Shown: piece by piece, positions 35,364-43,048 of the stretch | How the letters are laid out: each line of letters starts with the position of its first letter | How positions within the stretch are numbered: the first letter of the stretch is position 1 | Assembly: GCF_008014775.2 (NCBI RefSeq) | Contig: NZ_CP144914.1 | Coordinates: 2,480,001-2,544,000, forward strand | DNA length: 64,000 nucleotides | Reading direction: 5' to 3' | Source of the DNA: Alkalicoccus halolimnae | GTDB lineage: Bacteria > Bacillota > Bacilli > Bacillales > Salisediminibacteriaceae | Position numbers and translations under genes: made by a program | Notes under the pieces: generated by a model | Databases searched by the model: none | What the model was told of the DNA's origin: nothing | Seen by the model: the letters and a program-made list of their open reading frames with translations, nothing else

Positions 35364-35510
35364 CGTTTATCTCCTTCACTTTACGAGTTTATGGTGTCTC
35401 TTTAACTACCTTCGCTGTTACAGACAAAATCCCTTCCTTTTTATGGAGAACGAGTCCAGGATAGTAAACTCTCATTAATATGATTTTTAAAGCAGATGTT
35501 TATCAAGAAG

Positions 35511-35819
35511 ACTGTCTTGAAAATAAAGTAGATAAGCGTGCGCCTTTGTTTCCAAGGAGACGCTTTCCGGGCGGGGCTGCCTCAGCTAATTCCATCCTCC
35601 CTTCCGTCGGGCGGAGCGGGGCTCGTCCTTTATCGCCCCGGAGTCGCCTCATGTCCTCTTCAGCTTACGGTAAAAAGACAGAGCAGGAGCCGCCTTCTAA
35701 ATAAAGAAGCCCCCTTCTGACCATCCTTTCATCTGTATAGAGAAGAAGTTCCATTCCTATAAAAGTCATTTTCATCCTTCATGGTTCAGCGATCCTGCAA
35801 GAGGGTCTCTGTTAAAGCC
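35511..35819 (+). repeat. Family B repeat, copy 2
   Basis: ACTGTCTTGAAAATAAAGTAG at the left, GTCTCTGTTAAAGCC at the right. The interior GACGCTTTCCGGGCGGG and the AATAAAGAAGCCCCCTTCTG block match other B copies. Region 35364-35510 shows nothing else. Confidence 0.7.
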
Positions 35820-35929
35820 GAAGATTCTTAGCATGCTTAGGAAAAAGTGAAAATTAATATTAGAACTAGTTCCCTATTTTTGATGAAGGGATTTTAAAGG
35901 TCACTATTTTATTATTTTCAAACATAGTT

Positions 35930-36067
35930 AATGATTTCCACTCCAGACGGACGCTTTCCGTGGGGCTCGTCTTCAACTAATTCTTCCTCAGCATTGCTCC
36001 GGAAGAATGGATTTTCAGACTGCGCTGATCCCAGAGGAGTCACCGCCTTATGTTCCAATTATCCGTT
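35930..36067 (+). repeat. Family C repeat, copy 1
   Basis: AATGATTTCCACTCCAGACGG to CAATTATCCG; about 75-80 percent identical by eye to 52730-52868. Shares GACGCTTTCCG and a CTAATTC segment with family B, so may be a diverged relative. Confidence 0.6.
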
Positions 36068-36079
36068 TCTTTTTATGAG

Positions 36080-36373
36080 GCTTTATTATAGCTCCGTGTT
36101 GTTTTTGGAATGTCTGCGGCGTGCGGGAGGACCTTCCTGCTTTCTTTTTCTGCAGGCATTTCTGCCCTGGCCCCGGTTTGACGGAATGAGAAATATGGTT
36201 CGTTAAAAAGCAGAAGTAGGTCTCTTTTAAGGCCAAAAAACGAAGCGGAAACGTGCCCGTGTAAGAAGGAGATTGAAAGATCCCGCAGGGGCGCAGCCCA
36301 CCCGAAAGTCTCCTTCACGGCAGAGCTGAAGCGAATTTTTCTATATTTATTAGCAACAGACTTTAACACAGCT
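36080..36373. mobile_element. Family A repeat, copy 4 (inverted, left end degenerate)
   Basis: GTGTTGTTTTTGGAATG and GAAGGAGATTGAAAGATCCCG match copy 3; right end CTTTAACACAGCT. Confidence 0.65.
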
Positions 36374-36398
36374 ATCAAGAAAGGATCCGTCCGCTGCA

Positions 36399-37188
36399 TT
36401 AAGAGAGTATCGTGGATATAACCAGAACAGCCTGCATTGTCAGATGAGTACAGATGTGGGCTGCCATCGCCGTCTCCAGGTTTTTCTTCCAGTAAAGCCA
36501 GCCGAATACGACGCCGCCAAATCCATTAAGAATGACCATCCTCACAAGCACCGGGGTTGTGATTTCCGTTTCCAGAGCGGTTACAGAATAGTGCCCGACA
36601 GCAAACACGAGCGAAGATACGAGGATCGCTGTCCAGAATACAGCGTACGGTGGTACCTGCTTTTTCCTGGCGGCTACTTTCCAAAAAAGCCATACGAGAA
36701 GTGTCATCATGCCCCAGCGCATCATGATTTCTTCTATAATACCTCCGTAAACGACACTGAGCAGAAGCGTGTAAAAATCGAACTCCTGGTGCCACAAGCT
36801 CAGTACGTCGGGTACAAACGGATGAAAAAAGAAGTCAAAAAGCAGCAGTACCACTCCAGTGAGAAATCCGCTGACTGCCCCCCCATGTTCCCGCTTTACG
36901 CCATTTCCCTGATGCCGGCTTTCCATCACGGTCTTTTATGTAAATCAAAGAAGTTAGGCCGGTAGATCGAGCCAGCAAATGTCCAGCAGTTACGGCAAGT
37001 AGTATAATAATCATTGGATTAATCAGTGAGAGAAGTGCAAGTACAGGCGTTGACGGGAGATTCTCCGGTTCGGTGCCCATTTCCCGAAGCGCGGCCGTGA
37101 TCACTTCCAGGTTTAACGGAATCAGTAGTAAAGTTCCTCCCAGCCCTGCAAGAATAAATAACAAAAAGGACCTCCAAGGTTTTCTCAT
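36399..37188 (-). pseudogene. CPBP-family intramembrane glutamic protease, frameshifted at a G7 tract
   Basis: Two overlapping frames make one protein. The first (from 37188, RBS GAGAGGAAAAAC) gives an N-terminal helix and LALLSLINPMIIILLAVTAGHLLA. The second (to 36399) holds the protease core: EEIMMRWG (first catalytic Glu pair), FAVGHYS (His) and HICTHLTMQ (His). Removing one G from the G7 run (C7 at 36878-36884 on the + strand) joins them in register as GTWGAVSGFLTG. As read, the product is truncated after about 100 residues. Could be phase variation, a recent mutation or a base-call error in the homopolymer. Confidence 0.72.
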
Positions 37189-37249
37189 CTGTTTTTCCTC
37201 TCTTCCAACAGCTTAATTAATTTCTTCTATACGCTTATCGAAAATCTAC

Positions 37250-37520
37250 GTTGAAAATAAAACATTCAGCGGCATATCCTTTTGGCTGCACTTTTGTAAG
37301 CTTCCGCTTTTGTTTTGAAAGGTCTTTTCGTCCATTATAGTGCAGCAGTCCTGCATGGATGTCTCTGTCAGTGCTTAATGCTGCTGTCAATGAGCACCTG
37401 CGGCTCCTTCACCTGCCGAAGAAGTCCTCCCTTTTGATCAACGTTTATTTTCAAGGCACCCTTTTAGATAGAGAAAGGTAAAAAGGCCTTCCCATAAGGA
37501 TAGGAGCACAGCTTCACACG
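37250..37520 (-). repeat. Degenerate family B-like sequence
   Basis: TTTATTTTCAAGGCACC and AAGGCCTTCCCATAAGGATAGGAGC recall B ends and interior, but order and spacing are disturbed. Low confidence; otherwise 37189-37523 is empty. Confidence 0.35.
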
Positions 37521-37523
37521 GAC

Positions 37524-37630
37524 AAAAGCCTGTCAGACAAATCCACGTCTAACAGGCTTTTCAACATCCAGTCCGGCTCCGCGTAAGCTTTCCAGGCTGT
37601 CCTGATATCCCTTTCGAGACAGCCTCTTTA
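37524..37630 (-). terminator. Terminator module, family D copy 2
   Basis: AAAAGCCTGTCAGAC / GTCTAACAGGCTTTT, then tail with AGCTTTCCAGGCTGTCC...GAGACAGCC forming a second hairpin (AGGCTGTC/GACAGCCT). It lies downstream of the minus-strand zinc-finger gene. Confidence 0.7.
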
Positions 37631-37636
37631 TAATAC

Positions 37637-37864
37637 TTATTTTCTACCTTGTTGCTCTGCCCTGGTTTTTTTCCATTCCTTATACTTCCCACTTCCTCGG
37701 CACCCCTGGCATTCTTCAGGCTCTTCATAATAAAATTCATTAATATATGCTCTGCTTCGTCCGCGGCCTCTGCAGTCCGGACATTTATCCTTCACTTCAA
37801 ACCTGGCAATTCTTCTTTCATAAAATGGACGTCTGCGGCTGCCTCTGAAGTCGACTACTGTCAT
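37637..37864 (-). CDS. DnaJ-type zinc-finger miniprotein
   Basis: 75 residues. Two CxxCxGxG motifs, CPDCRGRG and CQGCRGSG, separated by 19 residues: one half of a DnaJ cysteine-rich domain, enough for a single zinc site. Basic flanks. Start ATG at 37864 preferred over GTG 37873, which sits inside the AAAGGGCGG site. Similar free-standing proteins (YuiA type) are common in Bacillales; function unknown. Confidence 0.75.
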   Translation of the reverse strand: MTVVDFRGSRRRPFYERRIARFEVKDKCPDCRGRGRSRAYINEFYYEEPEECQGCRGSGKYKEWKKTRAEQQGRK

Positions 37865-38169
37865 ATTGTCCACCGCCCTTTAAAAATGATTAAATATGAC
37901 ATCTCCACAGGTCATGGTTTCAGCAACTTCTTTCCGCAGGTTTCTTTCCCGGCATCCCTCCTTTAAGAAAGCTCTGCTGATTTTCAACAGCTTCGTCCTG
38001 CGATAAAAGAAAAACTCCCGGCCGGTCTTATTTTTCTACAATTTTCTGAAGAAAAAGTGAACCTGTCAGGAGAAAGAAATCCGCGGTGCAAGGCCGCTTC
38101 TGCTGTTTCTATTGTTAATTTCATCATATCTGAAAAAGCGTTTCTGATCAACTATCCTTCATCCAATTT
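37865..38169. other. Intergenic region, nothing firm
   Basis: About 305 AT-rich bases with no gene, repeat or clear terminator. Confidence 0.4.
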
Positions 38170-38526
38170 TTAGGGTTTTTTACCAGCGTCCGTTTTTTTC
38201 TTTTCTTCCCGTTCAAGTTGAATGTAATGAAAAATTTTCGTTGCAAAACCCATGATCAGACCGATCCCCGTAAAAATATAAAGAATTGTAAATATTTTTC
38301 CGAAGTCGGTCTGTGGGGTAAAATCACCGTAACCGACAGTTGAGAGCGTGATCACGCTGAAATAGAGAGCGTCCAGAATTCTCAGACCTTCGACTGTAGC
38401 GTAGAACACCGTGCCTGAAAGGAGAGTCATGCACGTAAGGAAGAATAAAACCTGGAATTCCGGCTCTTTCAGCCCTCGGACTACAGCCCGTATAATCCTG
38501 CCAAGCGTCATAAGAAAAGCAACCAT
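38170..38526 (-). CDS. Two-helix potassium channel protein
   Basis: 118 residues, Ion_trans_2 type: helix at about 28-48, pore helix and selectivity filter STVGYGDFTP near 62-71, second helix about 78-98, short basic cytoplasmic tail without an RCK domain. GAGAGGAGG precedes the ATG. Forms a tetrameric K+-selective pore by family. Alone in its transcript. Confidence 0.93.
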   Translation of the reverse strand: MVAFLMTLGRIIRAVVRGLKEPEFQVLFFLTCMTLLSGTVFYATVEGLRILDALYFSVITLSTVGYGDFTPQTDFGKIFTILYIFTGIGLIMGFATKIFHYIQLEREEKKKTDAGKKP

Positions 38527-38577
38527 CTGCTCCTCCTCTCTTTCTATCGTCTTCGGCGATCATTTATATTCTATTTA

Positions 38578-38723
38578 GCTGTGTTCAAGCATTGTTGTTG
38601 ATACACTTAGAAAACTCCGCTTCAGCTCTGCTGTGGAGGACGGATTTAGCTGAGGCGGGTTCTACGCCCCATGGAAACGAAAGCGCACGTTTATTGCTTA
38701 TCTACTTTATTTTCAAGACAGGC
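38578..38723 (-). repeat. Chimeric repeat: family A end joined to family B end
   Basis: 38578-38638 matches the left end of A copy 1 (GTGTTCAAGCATTGTTGTTGAT, CTCCGCTTCAGC). From 38639 it matches the left end of B in reverse (CCATGGAAACGAAAGCGCACG, CTACTTTATTTTCAAG). Confidence 0.65.
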
Positions 38724-38809
38724 TTTTTTTAATACCTTCCTATGTCCCACTCGTTCTGATGAATAGACAGAGAAAGACCTTTTTGTCGGGAATTACGCCT
38801 CTTTATAAG

Positions 38810-39241
38810 TTAACTGAAATCTTTTTTAAACACATAACTCACCTTGTCGTACGCCATTTTTTCTTCGTAAAAACGATGAGCGGCGGAGCGGTTCAGGCCG
38901 GACGATAAAGCGACGCAGGTGTATTCGTTCTTTTCGGTCCACTGATGCACAAAGTCCAGCAGCTTTTCTCCATATCCGGATGAGCGCGACGATCCATCCG
39001 TTACGAGATCGCATACCCATACGAAGTGCCCGTAGTAGAGCGTAATCATCGGTTTGAAACCGATAACGGCCTTTATTTCTCCTTCTTCTTTCATAGCATA
39101 CAGCTGGTACCTGTCCTTTTCACGGGCGTCCTTTACGAGATCGGTATACGCTTCTTCCGTGAGATGTGTCCTCAGCTGTTTCATGACCGGATAGGCCTCT
39201 TTTATCTGTTCCTCTGTCTTAAGCTCGATAACGGTTTCCAA
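38810..39241 (-). CDS. GNAT-family N-acetyltransferase
   Basis: 143 residues from a TTG start with GAAGGGG upstream. VWVCDLVTDGSSRSSGYGEKLLDFV is the acetyl-CoA site (RSSGYG), then VALSSGLNRSAAHRFYEEKMAYDK. Substrate unknown. It is downstream of the exopolysaccharide operon on the same strand, but separated by 213 bases and a hairpin. Confidence 0.88.
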   Translation of the reverse strand: METVIELKTEEQIKEAYPVMKQLRTHLTEEAYTDLVKDAREKDRYQLYAMKEEGEIKAVIGFKPMITLYYGHFVWVCDLVTDGSSRSSGYGEKLLDFVHQWTEKNEYTCVALSSGLNRSAAHRFYEEKMAYDKVSYVFKKDFS

Positions 39242-39362
39242 ACGACCCCTTCTTTCCAGTATACTTGATCATTATATTATACAGGAAATTCCTTCTCACA
39301 GAACCGCTGCGCACACAATACTGCTATGATCCTTATTTCACGAAACACCTGCCCCTTTCTAA

Positions 39363-39404
39363 CAGAACAGCTCCTCACCTCAAAGGAAGAGGCAGGAGCT
39401 GTTC
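39363..39404 (-). terminator. Hairpin downstream of the exopolysaccharide operon
   Basis: GAACAGCTCCT / AGGAGCTGTTC with inner CCTC/GAGG; weak T-run. Confidence 0.55.
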
Positions 39405-39454
39405 TTCATCGAATCGGGACTTTGCTCTTGTTCCAGCAAGTGTAATCCAACCGC

Positions 39455-40573
39455 TTACTGTGAGTTCATTCTTTCTTCCGCGATAATCGGCAGAAGATTA
39501 TCGAAAATATGCGTGTCTCCGTCTGTGACGCCGAACCCTCCATAATAATCACTGTTTTTGTTTTTCACCTGGAATTCCTTCATTCTCTGGAAAATATCCT
39601 GTGCAAGACTGTCCTCGCCAATTTCCGTACAGTAGAGAATGAGGAAACTGTAAACAGCCGGTGACTCATAATCAACGAGCGGTTCTTTTGTTTCTCTGCT
39701 GTAGATGCCGTTGACGACACCCCGTCCTGTCATCTGTTCCTCAATAAAGGACAAAAACGGTTCAGAACGCTCCCCCCGCTGACCTTGATGATAAGCAGTG
39801 ATCGCCTGATCCACGATATTGATCTCATCGTCATAAAGATACTCCTGATCATCCACATTGTAAGCTTTAGGATAAAAAACATCATCCATCGGCGCATTTC
39901 TCAGTACATCAATCGTGCTTTCCGCTGCTTCTGCATCGAGATTCGCTTCTTCTGAAAGCAGTTCCAGGGAAGGGGGTTCAATATAAGATAAGGTGATCAA
40001 CTCACTTGCATACTGATCATTCGTTTCGTAGAAGTCGGTAAAAATACCGTTGCGTACGTTATTTGTGTTCAAGTATCTGTTGATAAGAGCAGAAGCTTCC
40101 GTATATTTTTCTTCTTCCCAGAGGTTGTCTGCACGCCTCAGCGCTGCAGAGATACGGATGTCATCGATAAAGGCGTTGGCGTTCACTTCGCTTTCCCCAT
40201 CTTCTGTCAGCTTCCAATTAACGAAGCCGTCTTCCTCCAGATAATATTCCTGAAGCTGGACGTAAGTTTCCTCGAATTTCTCCTGATCCTCTAACTCAAG
40301 AGCATGTTCCATCCATAGTCCCAGCGTTTCTGAGAGCGATTCTCTTCCTTTAACGAGATCTTCATCTACTTCATCGCCGCGTTTAATATAAGTGGCAAAA
40401 GTTCCGTTTTCGTTAACGAGCCAGGTTTCTATGAATTTTTCCGTTGCAGAGAGCGGTGCCGGTTCCTGCTCCTGCGTTGCATAATTAAACGCTGCGATGA
40501 GAAGCGCAGACAACACGACAAGTGATACGATTAGTACACCCATTTTCCTGCGTCCTTTCTTATATCGTTTCAC
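39455..40573 (-). CDS. ydaJ: GH8-like membrane-anchored glycoside hydrolase (YdaJ-like)
   Basis: 372 residues. An N-terminal basic segment and helix (about 11-30) anchor it outside the membrane. The (alpha/alpha)6 glycoside hydrolase 8 pattern is visible: RESLSETLGLWMEHAL with the expected proton-donor Glu, and NAFIDDIRISAALRRADNLWEEEKY, the Asp-containing helix. It is last in a four-gene operon, 4 bases after wecB. In B. subtilis YdaJ is part of a c-di-GMP-stimulated polysaccharide cluster; by analogy with BcsZ it trims the polymer during export. Confidence 0.78.
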   Translation of the reverse strand: MKRYKKGRRKMGVLIVSLVVLSALLIAAFNYATQEQEPAPLSATEKFIETWLVNENGTFATYIKRGDEVDEDLVKGRESLSETLGLWMEHALELEDQEKFEETYVQLQEYYLEEDGFVNWKLTEDGESEVNANAFIDDIRISAALRRADNLWEEEKYTEASALINRYLNTNNVRNGIFTDFYETNDQYASELITLSYIEPPSLELLSEEANLDAEAAESTIDVLRNAPMDDVFYPKAYNVDDQEYLYDDEINIVDQAITAYHQGQRGERSEPFLSFIEEQMTGRGVVNGIYSRETKEPLVDYESPAVYSFLILYCTEIGEDSLAQDIFQRMKEFQVKNKNSDYYGGFGVTDGDTHIFDNLLPIIAEERMNSQ

Positions 40574-40577
40574 TGCT

Positions 40578-41708
40578 TTAAACCCGGACTCCGCTTGGAG
40601 CTTTGACCTTGAATTCTTCTTTAATAAAATTTAAAATTTGCTCTGCTGCGTCCCCTGTGCCAAATGGGTTGCTGATCGCTGCCATTTTCTGATAAGCTGC
40701 CTCATCGCTTAACAGCTCCTGGCATTCTTTATAAATTTTACCTTCCGACGTGCCGACGAGTTTCAGCGTTCCCGCCTCCACACCTTCCGGCCGCTCGGTC
40801 GTATTGCGCGCTACAAGTACCGGCTTCCCGAGTCCTGGAGCTTCTTCCTGAATACCACCCGAATCCGTGATGACGATGTGGGACTCCTTCATGACGTGAA
40901 CAAAATCCTGGTAATCAAGTGGTTCAATGACGTGAACATTTTCTGTGTCTTCAATTTCTTTCAATACTTTCTGGCGGATAATTGGATTTTTATGAACCGG
41001 AAATACAAATTGAACATCTTCGTTTTCTCTGACTAAGCGGTTTACAGCACGGTAAACATGCTGCAGTTCTTCCAGGTTTTCGCGCCTGTGGGTTGTCATC
41101 AGAATGGTTCGTTTTCCGTTTTGGAAAATCTGTTTCAGATTCTCCGGAAAATCATGCGGTTTCTCCGTAATCTGCAGAAGTGCATCAATCACCGTGTTTC
41201 CCGTGATGGTAATGCGGCAGGCTTCCACATTTTCCAGAATCAGATTCATTTTATTTTTTTTCGTCGCTGCAAAATGATACGTCGCGAGCCGCCCGACCAT
41301 CTGACGGTTCATTTCTTCCGGGAATGGGGAGTGAATGTTATTTGTCCGAAGCCCCGCTTCCACATGACCGACTGGAATCTGCTGTAGAAAAGCAGCATAG
41401 GCTCCGATAAATGTCGTTGTCGTATCCCCGTGGACGAGTACGAGATCCGGCTGTTCTCTGCTTATAATAGGAGAAAGCTCTGCAAGCACTCTCGCAGTTA
41501 ATTCTTCCACCGTCTGTCCGGCTTTCATAATTTCGAGATTGTAGTCCGGGACAAGCTCAAACAGGTCCAGAACCTGATCAAGCATTTCTTTATGCTGCCC
41601 GGTATTTACACAGACGCTTTCCAGACTTTCATCAAGCTGAAGCGCCTGAACGACAGGCGCCATTTTGATTCCTTCCGGCCTTGTACCGAATATTGTCATA
41701 ACCTTCAT
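40578..41708 (-). CDS. wecB: UDP-N-acetylglucosamine 2-epimerase (non-hydrolysing)
   Basis: 376 residues, full-length. GTRPEGIKMAPV start, VHGDTTTTFIGAYAAF, GHVEAGLRTNN, PFPEEMNRQM and ITDSGGIQEEAPGLGKPVLVARNTTERPEG are the diagnostic segments. It converts UDP-GlcNAc to UDP-ManNAc. Its ATG overlaps the stop of the glycosyltransferase gene (ATGA) and it is followed by the hydrolase gene. Presence inside the operon suggests a ManNAc-containing polymer, though a general wall-teichoic role (MnaA) is possible. Confidence 0.94.
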   Translation of the reverse strand: MKVMTIFGTRPEGIKMAPVVQALQLDESLESVCVNTGQHKEMLDQVLDLFELVPDYNLEIMKAGQTVEELTARVLAELSPIISREQPDLVLVHGDTTTTFIGAYAAFLQQIPVGHVEAGLRTNNIHSPFPEEMNRQMVGRLATYHFAATKKNKMNLILENVEACRITITGNTVIDALLQITEKPHDFPENLKQIFQNGKRTILMTTHRRENLEELQHVYRAVNRLVRENEDVQFVFPVHKNPIIRQKVLKEIEDTENVHVIEPLDYQDFVHVMKESHIVITDSGGIQEEAPGLGKPVLVARNTTERPEGVEAGTLKLVGTSEGKIYKECQELLSDEAAYQKMAAISNPFGTGDAAEQILNFIKEEFKVKAPSGVRV

Positions 41709-43048
41709 TTATTGACTCTCCCTTCACGCCGGCGTTCTTCGGCAGTAAGTGCAGCTTTGACAGCTTCTTTGGTTTCTCCCTGTTTGAAGCGCTGGGTTTT
41801 GTACCATTTGACTTCCTGCTTGAACAATACACGCTTTGTCTCCAGGAATGTTGCGTATACGACGAGAATTACCCAGAGCTGGGAATAGGTGAAATACATC
41901 AGCAGGACAACGAAAAAGTTTTTAACGGTCAGCTGACCTTTCTCCATACTCAGGGCGAGCAGGACTTCCGTGACGAATAACAGGAAGCCTGTCAGCAGCA
42001 GGACATAGGAAACGATCCCTATCGTCAGGTTCAAATCGACGAACAGATTCGTCACAAAAATAGTATGTGAGATAAGAATACCGCCGAAGAACAAAATATA
42101 CGTAAACATAAAGTAAAAGAGATCGAGCCCAATCTTTTTGTTTTCAAGCTTTGAAAACTCCATTAAATATTTTCCGATGACGTACTCATTCCCCCGTGCC
42201 CAGCGTGTCCGCTGCTTCCACCATACTTTCAGGTTCTCCGGCTCCTGCTCCCAGGTGATCGCTGCCGGAAAAAAGCGGATATGGTATCCGAGGTTATAAA
42301 CACGGAAGCTCAGTTCGGTATCTTCCGACAGGGCTTTTTCATCCCAGCCGCCGAGTTCTTCAAGGATAGAGCGGCGGATCGCAAAGTTTGTACCTGGAAT
42401 TGTCGTCATTTTAAACCAGAACCACCGTCCTGCCTGGGCAAGCCACTGAAAAGTCAGTGTTTCTACGTTGATCAGACGGGTAAGCAGGTTTTTGTTCGCA
42501 TTCAGTACTCGGAATTTACCGACGACCGCTCCTGCTTTTTCATCATTGTTTAAGCCGATCGCAAGGTTGTATGCCGCTTCGGGTTCCGGAGTATTATCCG
42601 CGTCATAAACAGCAATAACTTCCCCTGTAGATACTTTTAATCCCTGGTTCAGCGCTCCGGACTTTCCTTTCCCTCCATTCGGCGGCTTCGTGTGAAGCAC
42701 TTTAATATAAGGATACTTTTCGGCGTAGCTGTCACAAATGGCGCCTGTATTGTCACTGGAGTTATCATTAATAACGATAACTTCGAATTTATCTTTTGGA
42801 TATTTCATAGCAACCATCGAATCCAGTGTTTTTTCAATGACCATTTCCTCGTTATGAGCAGGAATGAGTACACTGAACGTCGGCATCGGACCCGGATTTT
42901 TATCCCATTCTTTCTTCTGATCCGGGTGTTTAAGATAATGCAGGTATCCTCCCTGCATTAAAAACATGTGGTAGAACAGCATAAACCAGATTAAAAACAG
43001 TGAGATATAAAGAAATAATTCAGCCAATTTTCTTTTCCCCTTTCTCAT
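41705..43048 (-). CDS. ydaM: Processive family 2 glycosyltransferase (YdaM/PgaC-like)
   Basis: 447 residues. N-terminal transmembrane helix (about 8-28), then GT2 catalytic domain (about 55-290): PAHNEEMVIEKTL, INDNSSDN, AVYDADN (DxD), LSEDTELSF (catalytic Asp of the ED pair) and QRTRWARG, the QxxRW motif of processive synthases. Four or so C-terminal helices (about 315-415) form the export channel. Its start overlaps the deacetylase gene by 29 bases. Likely polymerises an N-acetylhexosamine chain across the membrane. Confidence 0.9.
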   Translation of the reverse strand: MRKGKRKLAELFLYISLFLIWFMLFYHMFLMQGGYLHYLKHPDQKKEWDKNPGPMPTFSVLIPAHNEEMVIEKTLDSMVAMKYPKDKFEVIVINDNSSDNTGAICDSYAEKYPYIKVLHTKPPNGGKGKSGALNQGLKVSTGEVIAVYDADNTPEPEAAYNLAIGLNNDEKAGAVVGKFRVLNANKNLLTRLINVETLTFQWLAQAGRWFWFKMTTIPGTNFAIRRSILEELGGWDEKALSEDTELSFRVYNLGYHIRFFPAAITWEQEPENLKVWWKQRTRWARGNEYVIGKYLMEFSKLENKKIGLDLFYFMFTYILFFGGILISHTIFVTNLFVDLNLTIGIVSYVLLLTGFLLFVTEVLLALSMEKGQLTVKNFFVVLLMYFTYSQLWVILVVYATFLETKRVLFKQEVKWYKTQRFKQGETKEAVKAALTAEERRREGRVNK

